Source: Gemella sp. zg-570 (GTDB taxonomy: Bacteria > Bacillota > Bacilli > Staphylococcales > Gemellaceae). Taken from it: a DNA stretch of 64,000 nt. This document shows, one piece after another, positions 18,800-27,914 of this stretch. Both the position numbers and the translations under genes were made by a program. How positions within the stretch are numbered: the first letter of the stretch is position 1; every line of letters begins with the position of its first letter. The stretch covers positions 1,139,501-1,203,500 of the forward strand of contig NZ_CP076443.1 of NCBI RefSeq assembly GCF_018866345.1, in the 5' to 3' direction. The notes under the pieces are model-generated. The model saw only the letters and a list, made by a program, of their open reading frames with translations, did no database searches and had not been told where the DNA came from.

Positions 18800-19612
18800 C
18801 TATTGAATTTTTGCTGCAAGTGCTGCATATTTTTCTAACTCTTTTGCAAATATATTTTCTGAATTTTGTTTCTTTATAACTTCATTAACAGCTGAAATTA
18901 ATTCAGCATTATTTCCTTTACTAAAGGCTATTGCCATTCCGTCTAATTCTGCATCTTTTTCTAATTTGAAAGAGCTAATTTTTAATGACGGATATTTATT
19001 TAAGGATATTTGACTTACATCTTCAGCCAAAAATACTACATCAACATTTTTATTTATTAAATCTTGAAGCACACTTGGAACATCTGCTAAAGACTGAATA
19101 TTTTCTTGTGAAATTTTCAAATCATCTAGCAGGGCTTTTTCTTGAATTGTTCCTTTTTGAACCCCTATTTTTTTAGTTTTTAAATCATCTATTGAAGTTA
19201 TATCTTTGTCATCTTGTCTAACTATAAATGCACTACCACTAACATAATAAATATCAGAAAAATCTACTACTTGACGGCGTTCTTTGTTTGGATTCATTCC
19301 TGATATAACCATATCAACACGTCCAGATGTTAAAGCTGGTAGTAAAGAGTCAAAAGATAATTGTACAATTTCTAATTCAACTCCTAATTTTTTTGCAACT
19401 TCTTGAGCCAACTGGATATCTGCCCCAACAATTTTTACACTACCATTTTCTGCAACATAAAATTCATAAGGGGGATAGTCAGGAGAAACTGCTAAACTCA
19501 ACTTTCCTTTTTCTTTTATTTCATCTAATTTATTAACAGCACTCTTGTTGCTACAAGCTGTCAACGTTATTAAAATTATAAAAGATATAAATAATAAATA
19601 TATTTTTTTCAT
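18800..19612 (-). CDS. Amino-acid ABC transporter substrate-binding lipoprotein
   Basis: 270-aa extracellular receptor anchored by lipid: lipobox LTAC at residues about 17-20 after a short hydrophobic signal. The mature part is a type II periplasmic-binding fold with the family signature GADIQLAQEVAKKLG and the motif DMVISGMNPNKERRQVVDFS. First gene of the operon. Ligand cannot be read with certainty; the T-box context points to arginine, with other basic or polar amino acids as alternatives. Confidence 0.92.
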   Translation of the reverse strand: MKKIYLLFISFIILITLTACSNKSAVNKLDEIKEKGKLSLAVSPDYPPYEFYVAENGSVKIVGADIQLAQEVAKKLGVELEIVQLSFDSLLPALTSGRVDMVISGMNPNKERRQVVDFSDIYYVSGSAFIVRQDDKDITSIDDLKTKKIGVQKGTIQEKALLDDLKISQENIQSLADVPSVLQDLINKNVDVVFLAEDVSQISLNKYPSLKISSFKLEKDAELDGMAIAFSKGNNAELISAVNEVIKKQNSENIFAKELEKYAALAAKIQ

Positions 19613-19643
19613 TTTAACCTCCTATTTTTGTACTTTTCTTTTT

Positions 19644-19720
19644 AAAATAAAAAAGGGATAATTGTCTTTTACAAATCAATGGACTTGTAAGAGACGAATT
19701 ATCCGCGTTGCCACTCTTAT
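19644..19720 (-). promoter_or_regulatory. Second T-box antiterminator/terminator platform (no Stem I of its own)
   Basis: Minus-strand T-box core AGTGGCAACGCGG (19703-19715) followed by a terminator hairpin whose arms GGATAATT and AATTATCC end in CTTTTTT. No Stem I, specifier loop or AGTA/GGTG elements occur between it and the first platform about 85 bp upstream. It is a diverged tandem copy of that platform, with terminator arms that remain complementary. Confidence 0.75.
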
Positions 19721-19797
19721 TGATATAAATATATATGAAAATAGAATTTAAGATTATTGAATTTAGAAATTATAAAACTAATTCAAAACTATAAATT

Positions 19798-20038
19798 AAA
19801 AAAGCAGGTACTTCTCTACAAACCAAGATGATTTGTAAGAGACGAAATACCCGCGTTGCCACTCTCATTGATATAAAATATATCCACTCAAATTCTTTAA
19901 GGCAGAACTACCAATTTATTTTAAAAATTTACTCCAAAGTGCGTTCATTTATTTTTAATACTAATCTCCCATCAACACTAGCTCGCTTTTATCAAATAAT
20001 AAACTACTACTCTTCTTCAACGTACAAATATTTAATTT
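19798..20038 (-). promoter_or_regulatory. T-box leader of the amino-acid transporter, CGC (Arg) specifier proposed
   Basis: tRNA-sensing leader. Stem I contains AGTAGTAG and the GCGAG...TGATGGGAG distal elements. The long helix TTTATT(A)TTTGATA/TATTAAAAATAAA leads to a specifier strand GAA-CGC-A. The T-box core is AGTGGCAACGCGGG (19851-19863), followed by a terminator (19804-19853) with a T6 run. By the GAA-NNN-A rule that also gives GUA in the valine leader of this window, the specifier is CGC (Arg). UGGC in the T-box would pair with a tRNA ending GCCA, compatible with tRNA-Arg and against tRNA-His (CCCA). Confidence 0.75.
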
Positions 20039-20044
20039 CTTACA

Positions 20045-20073
20045 ATTATACGCCTTTTAAAATTATTTGTCAA
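20045..20073 (-). promoter_or_regulatory. Promoter of the T-box/amino-acid transporter operon
   Basis: Consensus TTGACA (20068-20073), 17-bp spacer, TATAAT (20045-20050) on the minus strand. Confidence 0.85.
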
Positions 20074-20080
20074 GTTATTT

Positions 20081-20875
20081 TTAAATTATTTTAAAATATT
20101 TTAGGGCTTTTTCTATACCATCATTATCAACAGTATCCGTAATATAGTCAGCAACTTTTTTTACATCATCTCTAGCATTACCCATGGCAACACCAAGTGC
20201 TACACTTTTTAACATGTCCATATCATTACCACCATCACCAAAAGCCATAGTTTCTTTTATATCAATTCCGTAATAAGCTGCTAATTTTTTTATACCTACA
20301 TCTTTGCCACCATCTTTTGCTATTATATCTGTAAACCAACTTGTCCAACGTACTGATTTAGAAGAAGACATATATTTTAAAAATTCTTGCTCTTCTTCTC
20401 CCTTATCAACAAAAACATTTAACTGACAAATTTTATTTTCTAAGGCTATGTTTATGCCATCAACTTCTATAAATTTATGACTTTCTCCTAAATCTTTTTA
20501 AGTTTTTTACTTTGTCATTTTTTATATTTACATAGCGTCTATCCAACTTTACAAAATCACAAGCTATTTTTTGTTTATTGATATAGGGGAAAACATTTTT
20601 AATATCTTCTTTAGAAATAAAATTTTCAAATATTATTTCTCTATTCTTATTCAAACATAGCTATCCTTTAATTGTAATATAAGCATCAAAATAAAATTCT
20701 AGTAATTCTTTTAATCCAAATAAACTTTCTGGTGCTATATTGGATGCTAAAAATATTTTTATCCAAGACTCTTTTAGTCGTCTTAATATTTCTTATTAGA
20801 AGACCTTATCTCATTAGTTTTAAAACTTCTAAGCGTTCCATCAATATCAAAAAATATAACTTTTATATTATTCAT
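20081..20875 (-). pseudogene. Cof-type HAD hydrolase pseudogene
   Basis: Remnant of a haloacid dehalogenase-like phosphatase. From 20875 it starts MNNIKVIFFDIDGTLRSF with the DxDGT nucleophile motif, then meets a stop after about 30 codons. Further pieces appear in other frames, e.g. SNIAPESLFGLKELLEFYFD around 20700. From about 20500 an open stretch leads to the C-terminal motif FGDGGNDMDMLKSVALGVAM and ends at 20081. At least two frameshifts and several stops; inactive. The last 291 bp could still be read as a 96-aa piece but lack the nucleophile. Confidence 0.85.
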
Positions 20876-20961
20876 AACTAGTCCTAAAATCTTATAATTT
20901 ATAATAAAAATATTATAGCACATTTCTTTTTTCTACATATTACATTTTCTAAAATTTTATT

Positions 20962-20991
20962 TTGTAAAAGTATATAAAATTATGATATAAT
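20962..20991 (+). promoter_or_regulatory. Promoter of lysS
   Basis: TTGTAA (20962-20967), 18-bp spacer, TATAAT (20986-20991), about 50 bp before the start codon. No T-box is visible in this short leader. Confidence 0.7.
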
Positions 20992-21025
20992 AACCTTTAT
21001 GTAAAAATTATTATTTTGATATTAA

Positions 21026-22543
<1,518 letters not shown>

Positions 22544-22549
22544 AATTAT

Positions 22550-22571
22550 GAGAGGTCTTACCTCTCTTTTT
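22550..22571 (+). terminator. Terminator of lysS
   Basis: GAGAGGT/ACCTCTC arms with a 3-nt loop and TTTTT, seven bases after the stop codon. Confidence 0.9.
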
Positions 22572-22589
22572 ATAAAATTTTCTTTTTAC

Positions 22590-22618
22590 TTGCTTAGAAA
22601 AATTTTTTATTATATAAT
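22590..22618 (+). promoter_or_regulatory. Promoter of the acidic small protein
   Basis: TTGCTT (22590-22595), 17-bp spacer, TATAAT (22613-22618), 38 bp before the start. Confidence 0.65.
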
Positions 22619-22656
22619 TTTTAAAAATATATATTATTTTAAAAGGAGATTATTAT

Positions 22657-22962
22657 ATGTATACAACAAACTTATCTAATTTGGAGTCGCCTCACCTCAT
22701 TTTTTCTGATGACGATGAGTATTCCCAGGACTTCAATACCGAAATTTATTATGAAAATGAAATTTTATCTGATTATGCTGATGAAAGTTACAACTCTAAC
22801 GAGTTAATTATGGATAGAACAGAAGATGATTTTTCTGATTACTCTTTAGGAATTGGTCTTACAATGGATTATTCTTATGATGAAGATGATTTTGAATATG
22901 ATGAAGTAAGTATATCTAATGATCAAAAAATGTTAGAAGATGCCGCAGACGGTAACCTATAG
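22657..22962 (+). CDS. Very acidic 101-aa hypothetical protein
   Basis: I do not recognise this protein. It has 30 Asp/Glu and only 2 Lys/Arg in 101 residues, many Tyr and Ser, no Cys, no signal peptide and no membrane helix, so it should be cytosolic with a very low isoelectric point. The acidic residues form clusters (FSDDDEYSQD, RTEDDFSDYS, YDEDDFEYDEV). AAAAGGAGA lies 8 nt before the ATG, and the gene has its own promoter and terminator. Charge pattern and size resemble DNA-mimic or basic-protein-binding proteins, but this is only an analogy. It stands alone between lysS and an EamA transporter. Confidence 0.7.
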   Translation: MYTTNLSNLESPHLIFSDDDEYSQDFNTEIYYENEILSDYADESYNSNELIMDRTEDDFSDYSLGIGLTMDYSYDEDDFEYDEVSISNDQKMLEDAADGNL

Positions 22963-22984
22963 TAAAATGAAATTAAAAATAAAT

Positions 22985-23010
22985 TCAAAGACGGCTTGCC
23001 GTCTTTTTTA
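22985..23010 (+). terminator. Terminator of the acidic small protein
   Basis: AAGACGGC/GCCGTCTT arms with a 2-nt loop followed by TTTTTT. Confidence 0.9.
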
Positions 23011-23024
23011 TTAATGAGGAAATA

Positions 23025-23891
23025 ATGAATTATTCAAAAATAGATTATATAAAATATATAATATCACTCTTAATTTTTGGTAGCATTGGTATATTGGTTA
23101 AAAATATAAATATGCCAAGTAGCCATATCGTATTATTCAGAACAATTATTGCATCAATATTTTTTATATTACTTTTCACTTTTACAAAAAATAAAATAAA
23201 TTTGCAAGATATACAAAGAAATTTATTTTTATTAGTATTATCTGGTTTTGCACTAGGAATAAATTGGGTATTTTTATTTGAAGCCTATAGTTACACATCT
23301 ATTAGTATAGCAACCCTTTTATATTATTTTACTCCTACTCTAGTTATAGCTATCTCACCTCTTATATTTAGAGATAGTTTTCCCTTGGTCAAAGCTATTT
23401 GCATTTTGTTATCTACTCTGGGTATGACCTTGGTTGCAAATATAAATATTTTTGAAATTTCTGCAAATGCTGGTATTGTATATGGCTTAGCTTCAGCAGT
23501 AGGCTACACTCTATTAGTAATTATCAATAAAAAAATTTCAAAAATTGATGGTCATAATTCTACTTTTGTTCAAATGATAGTAGCAAGTTTAGTCTTAGCT
23601 ATTTATGTTATTTTTATAAATGGAGATTCTATTCAATTACCAAAAAATAATTTTGAAATTTCTTATTTATTAATACTTGGTGTAGTTCACACTGGTCTTG
23701 CTTGCTTATTATATTTTTCAGCAATAGCAAAACTACCAACAACTAATATAGCCTTTCTTAGTTATGTAGACCCTATTTCAGCACTCTTTTTTGCTTATAT
23801 TTTTTTAGGAGAAAGTTTAAATTTTTACCAAATTATAGGAGCAACATTAATTTTAGGTTCATCACTATTTGCACAAATAAAAATAAAGTAG
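23025..23891 (+). CDS. EamA-family (DMT) transporter
   Basis: 288-aa integral membrane protein with ten predicted hydrophobic helices in two five-helix halves, the EamA pattern of the drug/metabolite transporter superfamily. Typical family sequences include FALGINWVFLFEAYSYTSI near the middle of the first half and SYVDPISALFFAYIFLGE near the end. Substrate unknown; members export amino acids or other metabolites. GAGGAAATA lies before the ATG. A strong hairpin at its 3' end faces the convergent comG operon. Confidence 0.88.
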   Translation: MNYSKIDYIKYIISLLIFGSIGILVKNINMPSSHIVLFRTIIASIFFILLFTFTKNKINLQDIQRNLFLLVLSGFALGINWVFLFEAYSYTSISIATLLYYFTPTLVIAISPLIFRDSFPLVKAICILLSTLGMTLVANINIFEISANAGIVYGLASAVGYTLLVIINKKISKIDGHNSTFVQMIVASLVLAIYVIFINGDSIQLPKNNFEISYLLILGVVHTGLACLLYFSAIAKLPTTNIAFLSYVDPISALFFAYIFLGESLNFYQIIGATLILGSSLFAQIKIK

Positions 23892-23925
23892 CAAAGTCTT
23901 AATCAGACTTGCTACTTTTTTCTTG
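23892..23925. terminator. Shared terminator between EamA gene and comG operon
   Basis: GTAGCAAAGTCT and AGACTTGCTAC flank a short loop and are followed by TTTTTT on the plus strand. The minus-strand comGG stop codon lies inside it, so on that strand it would overlap the end of comGG. Confidence 0.75.
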
Positions 23926-24159
23926 TTTCTTATTTAATTCTTCTTTTTTATTTAATTCTTCTTTTTTATTTAATTCTTCTTTTTTATTTAATTCTTCTTT
24001 TTTATTTAATTCTTCTATTATTTTTTTATCGTAATAATCATTTAAGTTTTTTATACTTCTTACCTTACTAACATAAATATTTGATACGCCTGCTATAATA
24101 AGCGATACTAAAACTAAGACTAAGAGTGATATTAAAATTGCACCGCCACTATTATTCAT
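23899..24159 (-). CDS. comGG: ComGG-like competence protein with tandem repeat tail
   Basis: Last gene of the comG operon. From ATG at 24159 (MNNSGGAILISLLVLVLVSL), overlapping the comGF stop, it encodes about 86 aa with a hydrophobic N-terminal helix as in pseudopilus minor components. ComGG proteins are poorly conserved, so identity rests mostly on position and this helix. The C-terminal half is unusual: five tandem 6-aa units EELNKK, then KQEKSSKSD. The frame is open to 24216, but the upstream part lies within comGF. Confidence 0.7.
   Translation of the reverse strand: MNNSGGAILISLLVLVLVSLIIAGVSNIYVSKVRSIKNLNDYYDKKIIEELNKKEELNKKEELNKKEELNKKEELNKKQEKSSKSD
23930..24016 (-). repeat. Tandem 18-bp repeat in comGG (about five units)
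   Basis: Five consecutive near-perfect 18-bp units, each encoding EELNKK. The unit length is a multiple of three, so copy-number change would lengthen or shorten the protein without shifting frame. Confidence 0.9.
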
Positions 24160-24661
24160 CTTGATTTTTTTTATTATCTTCATCACTGTTATTTTTTTCT
24201 CTTTCTTTAATTTCATCTTTTAATCTTAGTTTTAATACGTGTTCCTTATTTTTTCTGTCTATGATTTTTACACTTACTATTTCTTCTGATATTTTTTTAA
24301 ATTGGTAGCTATTTATTTTTTCTAGCAGTAGTGAATAGCCTGCAGAAAATTTTTCTCCAGGATTTTTAGTTTGCTTGTAAATTTTTGAGTTGGAAAAAAT
24401 CACAGTATGTTGTCTGTCGTATTTTTCATTTATAAATTTTATTTTATTTCTATCAATACTTACCTGCTCACTATCTTCATACATTTCAAAAATTTTTTTG
24501 TGCATCATAGCATATTCATAATTACTATAATCTAAAAAACTTTTAGATATATTTGAGGTCAAAGTCAAAATAGCAGAAAGTAACAATAAAAAAATTGATA
24601 ATAAGGCTAAAGATATTATAACTTCAATCAAAGTGAAACCTGCATTTCTAACCTTATTCAT
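24152..24661 (-). CDS. comGF: ComGF-like minor pseudopilin
   Basis: 169 aa, type IV pilin-like N-terminus NAGFTLIEVIISLALLSIFL: the prepilin peptidase cleaves after Gly and Glu5 follows. The remaining globular part is poorly conserved. It overlaps comGE by 8 nt at its start and comGG at its end, implying translational coupling. Part of the machine that pulls DNA through the wall in natural transformation. Confidence 0.85.
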   Translation of the reverse strand: MNKVRNAGFTLIEVIISLALLSIFLLLLSAILTLTSNISKSFLDYSNYEYAMMHKKIFEMYEDSEQVSIDRNKIKFINEKYDRQHTVIFSNSKIYKQTKNPGEKFSAGYSLLLEKINSYQFKKISEEIVSVKIIDRKNKEHVLKLRLKDEIKEREKNNSDEDNKKNQDE

Positions 24662-24929
24662 ATAAAATTATTTCTCCTGTATCTAAATTTTTTATACTGG
24701 CAGAATTTTCTCCTATTGTTATTTCATAATTATTTCTTGTGAATCTTCCAACATCTTTATTTATTAATATTTCTTCATATAAAATTTCTTTCATAATCAA
24801 CTTGTCTTCAGATTTTTTTAAAATTTCATATTCTCTTACTATATTTGGTACAAGAAATATTAAAATAACAGAAAAAATAAATATTCCCGCTAAAATTTCT
24901 ATTAAAGTAAAGCCCTTGTTATTTCTCAT
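24654..24929 (-). CDS. comGE: ComGE-like minor pseudopilin
   Basis: 91 aa with prepilin motif KGFTLIEILAGIFIFSVILI and a short globular tail ending in GEIILYE. Overlaps comGD by 11 nt and comGF by 8 nt. Assigned by its place in the operon and pilin signal. Confidence 0.85.
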   Translation of the reverse strand: MRNNKGFTLIEILAGIFIFSVILIFLVPNIVREYEILKKSEDKLIMKEILYEEILINKDVGRFTRNNYEITIGENSASIKNLDTGEIILYE

Positions 24930-25359
24930 TTAATGTTACATATCCCGTTTCTAAATGTATTATTATTTCATATCTACTATTAGGAAAATTTACTAGAACA
25001 GTATTAGCCCTGTTGACATTCCCCCTGCGATACCTAAATTGTAAAGACCTAAGGCCCACGCCAGTTTTTCCATTTTCTGAGATATGTCTTGTTTCTGATT
25101 TACCGTCATAATACATTCTATATTCGTTAGCATTCTCAAAAAATTCTATATAATTAGTTCTACTGTCGGTTAAACTTTTTGTTTGCACCATATAGATATT
25201 AGAAATCAGTTCATTGACTGCCACTTTTTCCTTGTATTTTTCATAAGACGCAACTGGATTTAATGATAAAATAAAAATAACACTACATACTATAAATAAT
25301 ACTCCCAAAACTTCTACAAAACTAAATCCTTGATTATTCTTGCAATCTAACTTTGCCAT
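24919..25359 (-). CDS. comGD: ComGD-like minor pseudopilin
   Basis: 146 aa with a variant prepilin signal QGFSFVEVLGVLFIV (Phe-Ser-Phe-Val-Glu in place of the usual FTLIE, with Glu5 kept). The globular part ends VTLNEK. Starts inside the 3' end of comGC and overlaps comGE. Confidence 0.85.
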   Translation of the reverse strand: MAKLDCKNNQGFSFVEVLGVLFIVCSVIFILSLNPVASYEKYKEKVAVNELISNIYMVQTKSLTDSRTNYIEFFENANEYRMYYDGKSETRHISENGKTGVGLRSLQFRYRRGNVNRANTVLVNFPNSRYEIIIHLETGYVTLNEK

Positions 25360-25669
25360 TTTCTATTATTACTGCTTTGCCGTTAGGTGCTTTGCTGGCC
25401 TCTGCTGCACTACCTTCTAGATAACCTTTTTCTACCAACTTTTCAAAAGTAACATTACTGTCCCCTTCATTTAGTTCATAAGCTGTAACTTGAGATTGCA
25501 CTGTTTTTACATAGGCTTGCGAACTTTTATCTTTTGCAGAATCTAAATTTTTTGTTATGTTTGGTATAATAAGCACCAACAAGATAGCTATAATAAAAAT
25601 GACAATTAACATTTCTATTAGTGTGAATCCCTTATTGTTTTTTAATATTTTTCTTAATTTCTCTTTCAT
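25334..25669 (-). CDS. comGC: Major competence pseudopilin ComGC
   Basis: 111-aa precursor of the transformation pilus subunit. Prepilin peptidase site NNKGFTLIEMLIVIFIIAIL, strongly conserved. The globular part (AKDKSSQAYVKTVQSQV, then GYL and the EAS.APNGKAVI region) matches ComGC of Firmicutes. GGAGAACA precedes the ATG. Between comGB and comGD. Confidence 0.95.
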   Translation of the reverse strand: MKEKLRKILKNNKGFTLIEMLIVIFIIAILLVLIIPNITKNLDSAKDKSSQAYVKTVQSQVTAYELNEGDSNVTFEKLVEKGYLEGSAAEASKAPNGKAVIIENGKVRLQE

Positions 25670-25682
25670 ATTGTTCTCCTTT

Positions 25683-26732
25683 TTAACGTATTGAACTTGC
25701 CATATTAAAAACTGGTAATAATATAACTAAATATAAACCTATAATTATTAAGGCTAGGATAAAAAATAATACTGGTTGAATTTTTTTTAGACGTTTATCT
25801 ACTAATTTTAAAAAGGAATCTAACATAATATCACTATATAAACTTAATTCCTTATCCAACATACTATTTTTTCTTCCATGATTTATAAATTTTGCCATGG
25901 ACTTATCTAAATATATAATTTTTTCTGTTGCTCTTTCAAAAGTATCGCCAGCTGCCAATGAAATTTCTATTTTTTTTGAAAATTCTACAAAAAAATAATT
26001 ATACTCTTTGCTTATTATTTCATTTAATGCTGTCTTCATAGAAAATCCACTCATTAAAAATAAACTTAATTCTTGTGAATATTGATATGATATATAGTAT
26101 ATAAAGTAGTTATTAATTAAAGGTATCTTTATTATTAATTTTAAAAATCTAGCTTTCTTATAACGATAAAGATATGTTAAATATAAAATTAATATTGCAA
26201 TTAACAAAATTAAACTAATCAATACTTTTGGTAAATAATAAAGTATATTTATTAAAATACTTACCTGCATATCCATTTTTATATTTGTTGATGTGTAAAT
26301 ATTTTGGAATTGGGGTATTACTAATAAATTAAAAATTGTTATTAGTATTATTAGTGTCATAGTTAAAAAGAAGGGATACCTAGTTGTTTTTACTATTTTT
26401 TCTCTTTGTTCTTTTTGGATACGGAGATATTTTTCTATTTCTAAAAGCATATTTTCAATTCTTCCGTAATGCTCTGCAAATTCCATTTTAGTTACGACAG
26501 AACTGGGATAGCCTAATTTTTTTAGAATAAAAGATAATTTTTTACCATTTGCTAATTCTGTTTTTAAATAATTTATGGTGTTATCATTAGCACTATATTG
26601 TAGCATTAAAAATTCTATTGAATCTTCTAGCATATATCCATGATTTATTAATTCATACAGTCTTCTTATAAAATAAATTTTTTCATCTTTTACTAATAAT
26701 TTTTTAATATCCCCATTTTTCTTTTTCTTCAT
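25683..26732 (-). CDS. comGB: ComGB, pseudopilus assembly membrane protein
   Basis: Type II secretion/PilC-like platform protein, about 349 aa, with two GspF-type domains and three transmembrane helices (around TTRYPFFLTMTLIILITIF, a second near YYLPKVLISLILLIAIL, and the C-terminal FFILALIIIGLYLVIL). The frame opens at 26765, but that extension lies within comGA; ATG at 26732 after GGAAAA is the likelier start and still overlaps the comGA end. Confidence 0.92.
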   Translation of the reverse strand: MKKKKNGDIKKLLVKDEKIYFIRRLYELINHGYMLEDSIEFLMLQYSANDNTINYLKTELANGKKLSFILKKLGYPSSVVTKMEFAEHYGRIENMLLEIEKYLRIQKEQREKIVKTTRYPFFLTMTLIILITIFNLLVIPQFQNIYTSTNIKMDMQVSILINILYYLPKVLISLILLIAILILYLTYLYRYKKARFLKLIIKIPLINNYFIYYISYQYSQELSLFLMSGFSMKTALNEIISKEYNYFFVEFSKKIEISLAAGDTFERATEKIIYLDKSMAKFINHGRKNSMLDKELSLYSDIMLDSFLKLVDKRLKKIQPVLFFILALIIIGLYLVILLPVFNMASSIR

Positions 26733-27696
26733 TAGAAATTTTTCCAATCTTATATGCTTTTTCAAATTTTTCTTTTAGTGATGTGAAATTTATTTCTTTA
26801 TTTAGTATGTATGAATTTATTTTCTCTTTAGGCATTATTTCTGTTATAAGTTCTTGTTTTTCTCCTAAGTTAACAAGTCTTTGTGAAATTATACATAAGA
26901 GGGTCTGTCTTAAATCTTCTTTTGATATTCCTAAATCTACAAGTCTATTTATTACTCCGATACAATTTTCTGCATGAAGCGTCGTCAGTACCAAATGCCC
27001 TGAATATGATGATGTAATCACATACTTAGCAGTTAAACTATCTCTTATTTCTCCAACCATAATAGCGTCTGGGTCGCATCGTAAAATGGATTTTAGGGCA
27101 TTGTCATAATTTATTCCTGCTTTTTCATTTACCTGCATTTGAATAAGGCTATCAAAATTTTTTTCAACAGGGTCTTCTATGGAAATGATTTGACGATTTT
27201 GTTTTGCAATATCTAGTGCTAATTTGTACATTGATGTAGATTTCCCACTGCCAGTAGGTCCAGAAAATATTATTAATCCATTAGCGTATTTTGATAATTT
27301 ATTTATACTTTCTACATCTTCTTCAAATAAACTAAAATTAACTTCAGCTAGTTCATCTGTAAATATTCTGACTACACAGCCTTCATACAATTCATTAAGT
27401 GGTATAGTTGAAATTCTTAAATAATATTTTTTCTCCTTGTACTTATATTCAAATCTTCCTGACTGAGGAGTTTTATTCAAGGCAATATCAATGCTGGCAT
27501 TAAATTTTAAAAGAGATATTAAACTATCTATTTCTGAATTTTTTAAATTTAATTTCTCCTCCAAAGAACCCTTAATACGATATTTTATAGAAGCACTTCC
27601 GCTTGACTTAGGATAAATATGTATATCACTAGCATTACTTTCTATCCCCATATTTAAAATATTTATCATTAATTCTTTTATATCTATGCTAATCAA
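26704..27696 (-). CDS. comGA: ComGA, competence pilus assembly ATPase
   Basis: GspE/PilB-type traffic ATPase that powers pseudopilus assembly, about 330 aa. Walker A IFSGPTGSGKSTSM, Asp box SIEDPVE, Walker B DPDAIMVGEIRD and the His box LTTLHAEN are all present. The start is uncertain: the open frame begins with TTG at 27696, with AGGAGG only 1 nt upstream, and the first ATG is nine codons later. No typical com-box was found upstream. First gene of comGA-GG. Confidence 0.95.
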   Translation of the reverse strand: MISIDIKELMINILNMGIESNASDIHIYPKSSGSASIKYRIKGSLEEKLNLKNSEIDSLISLLKFNASIDIALNKTPQSGRFEYKYKEKKYYLRISTIPLNELYEGCVVRIFTDELAEVNFSLFEEDVESINKLSKYANGLIIFSGPTGSGKSTSMYKLALDIAKQNRQIISIEDPVEKNFDSLIQMQVNEKAGINYDNALKSILRCDPDAIMVGEIRDSLTAKYVITSSYSGHLVLTTLHAENCIGVINRLVDLGISKEDLRQTLLCIISQRLVNLGEKQELITEIMPKEKINSYILNKEINFTSLKEKFEKAYKIGKISNEEKEKWGY

Positions 27697-27878
27697 TCCT
27701 CCTAAAAAAATAATAGTTATTAAACTTATACTATATCTTCATTAATGGTAACAAAGAAAATATTTATACTAGTAATTTGAGCATATTATTCTTTTAATTT
27801 TTAAAATTATTATTAATAATACTTATATACACTTCAATTATATTAAATATAATAAAAAAAATCAAAATACTACTGAAA

Positions 27879-27903
27879 AATTACTATGAATTTTAGTAAT
27901 ATT
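27879..27903 (-). terminator. Terminator-like hairpin after tcdA
   Basis: ATTACTA/TAGTAAT arms followed by TTTT on the minus strand; a weak but plausible terminator between tcdA and the comG upstream region. Confidence 0.55.
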
Positions 27904-27914
27904 TTGACTATATT

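Noticed and set aside
19920-19960. Histidine specifier (CAC) for the transporter T-box
   Set aside because: CAC is displaced from the GAA-NNN-A position and the UGGC acceptor-pairing sequence does not match the C discriminator expected for tRNA-His.
23930-24016. Short regular repeats that might be a CRISPR array
   Set aside because: Units are 18 bp and directly adjacent without spacers, and they encode EELNKK in frame in comGG.
27697-27870. Streptococcal com-box or paired ComK boxes upstream of comGA
   Set aside because: Neither TACGAATA nor a clean AAAA-N5-TTTT pair was found in the AT-rich leader.
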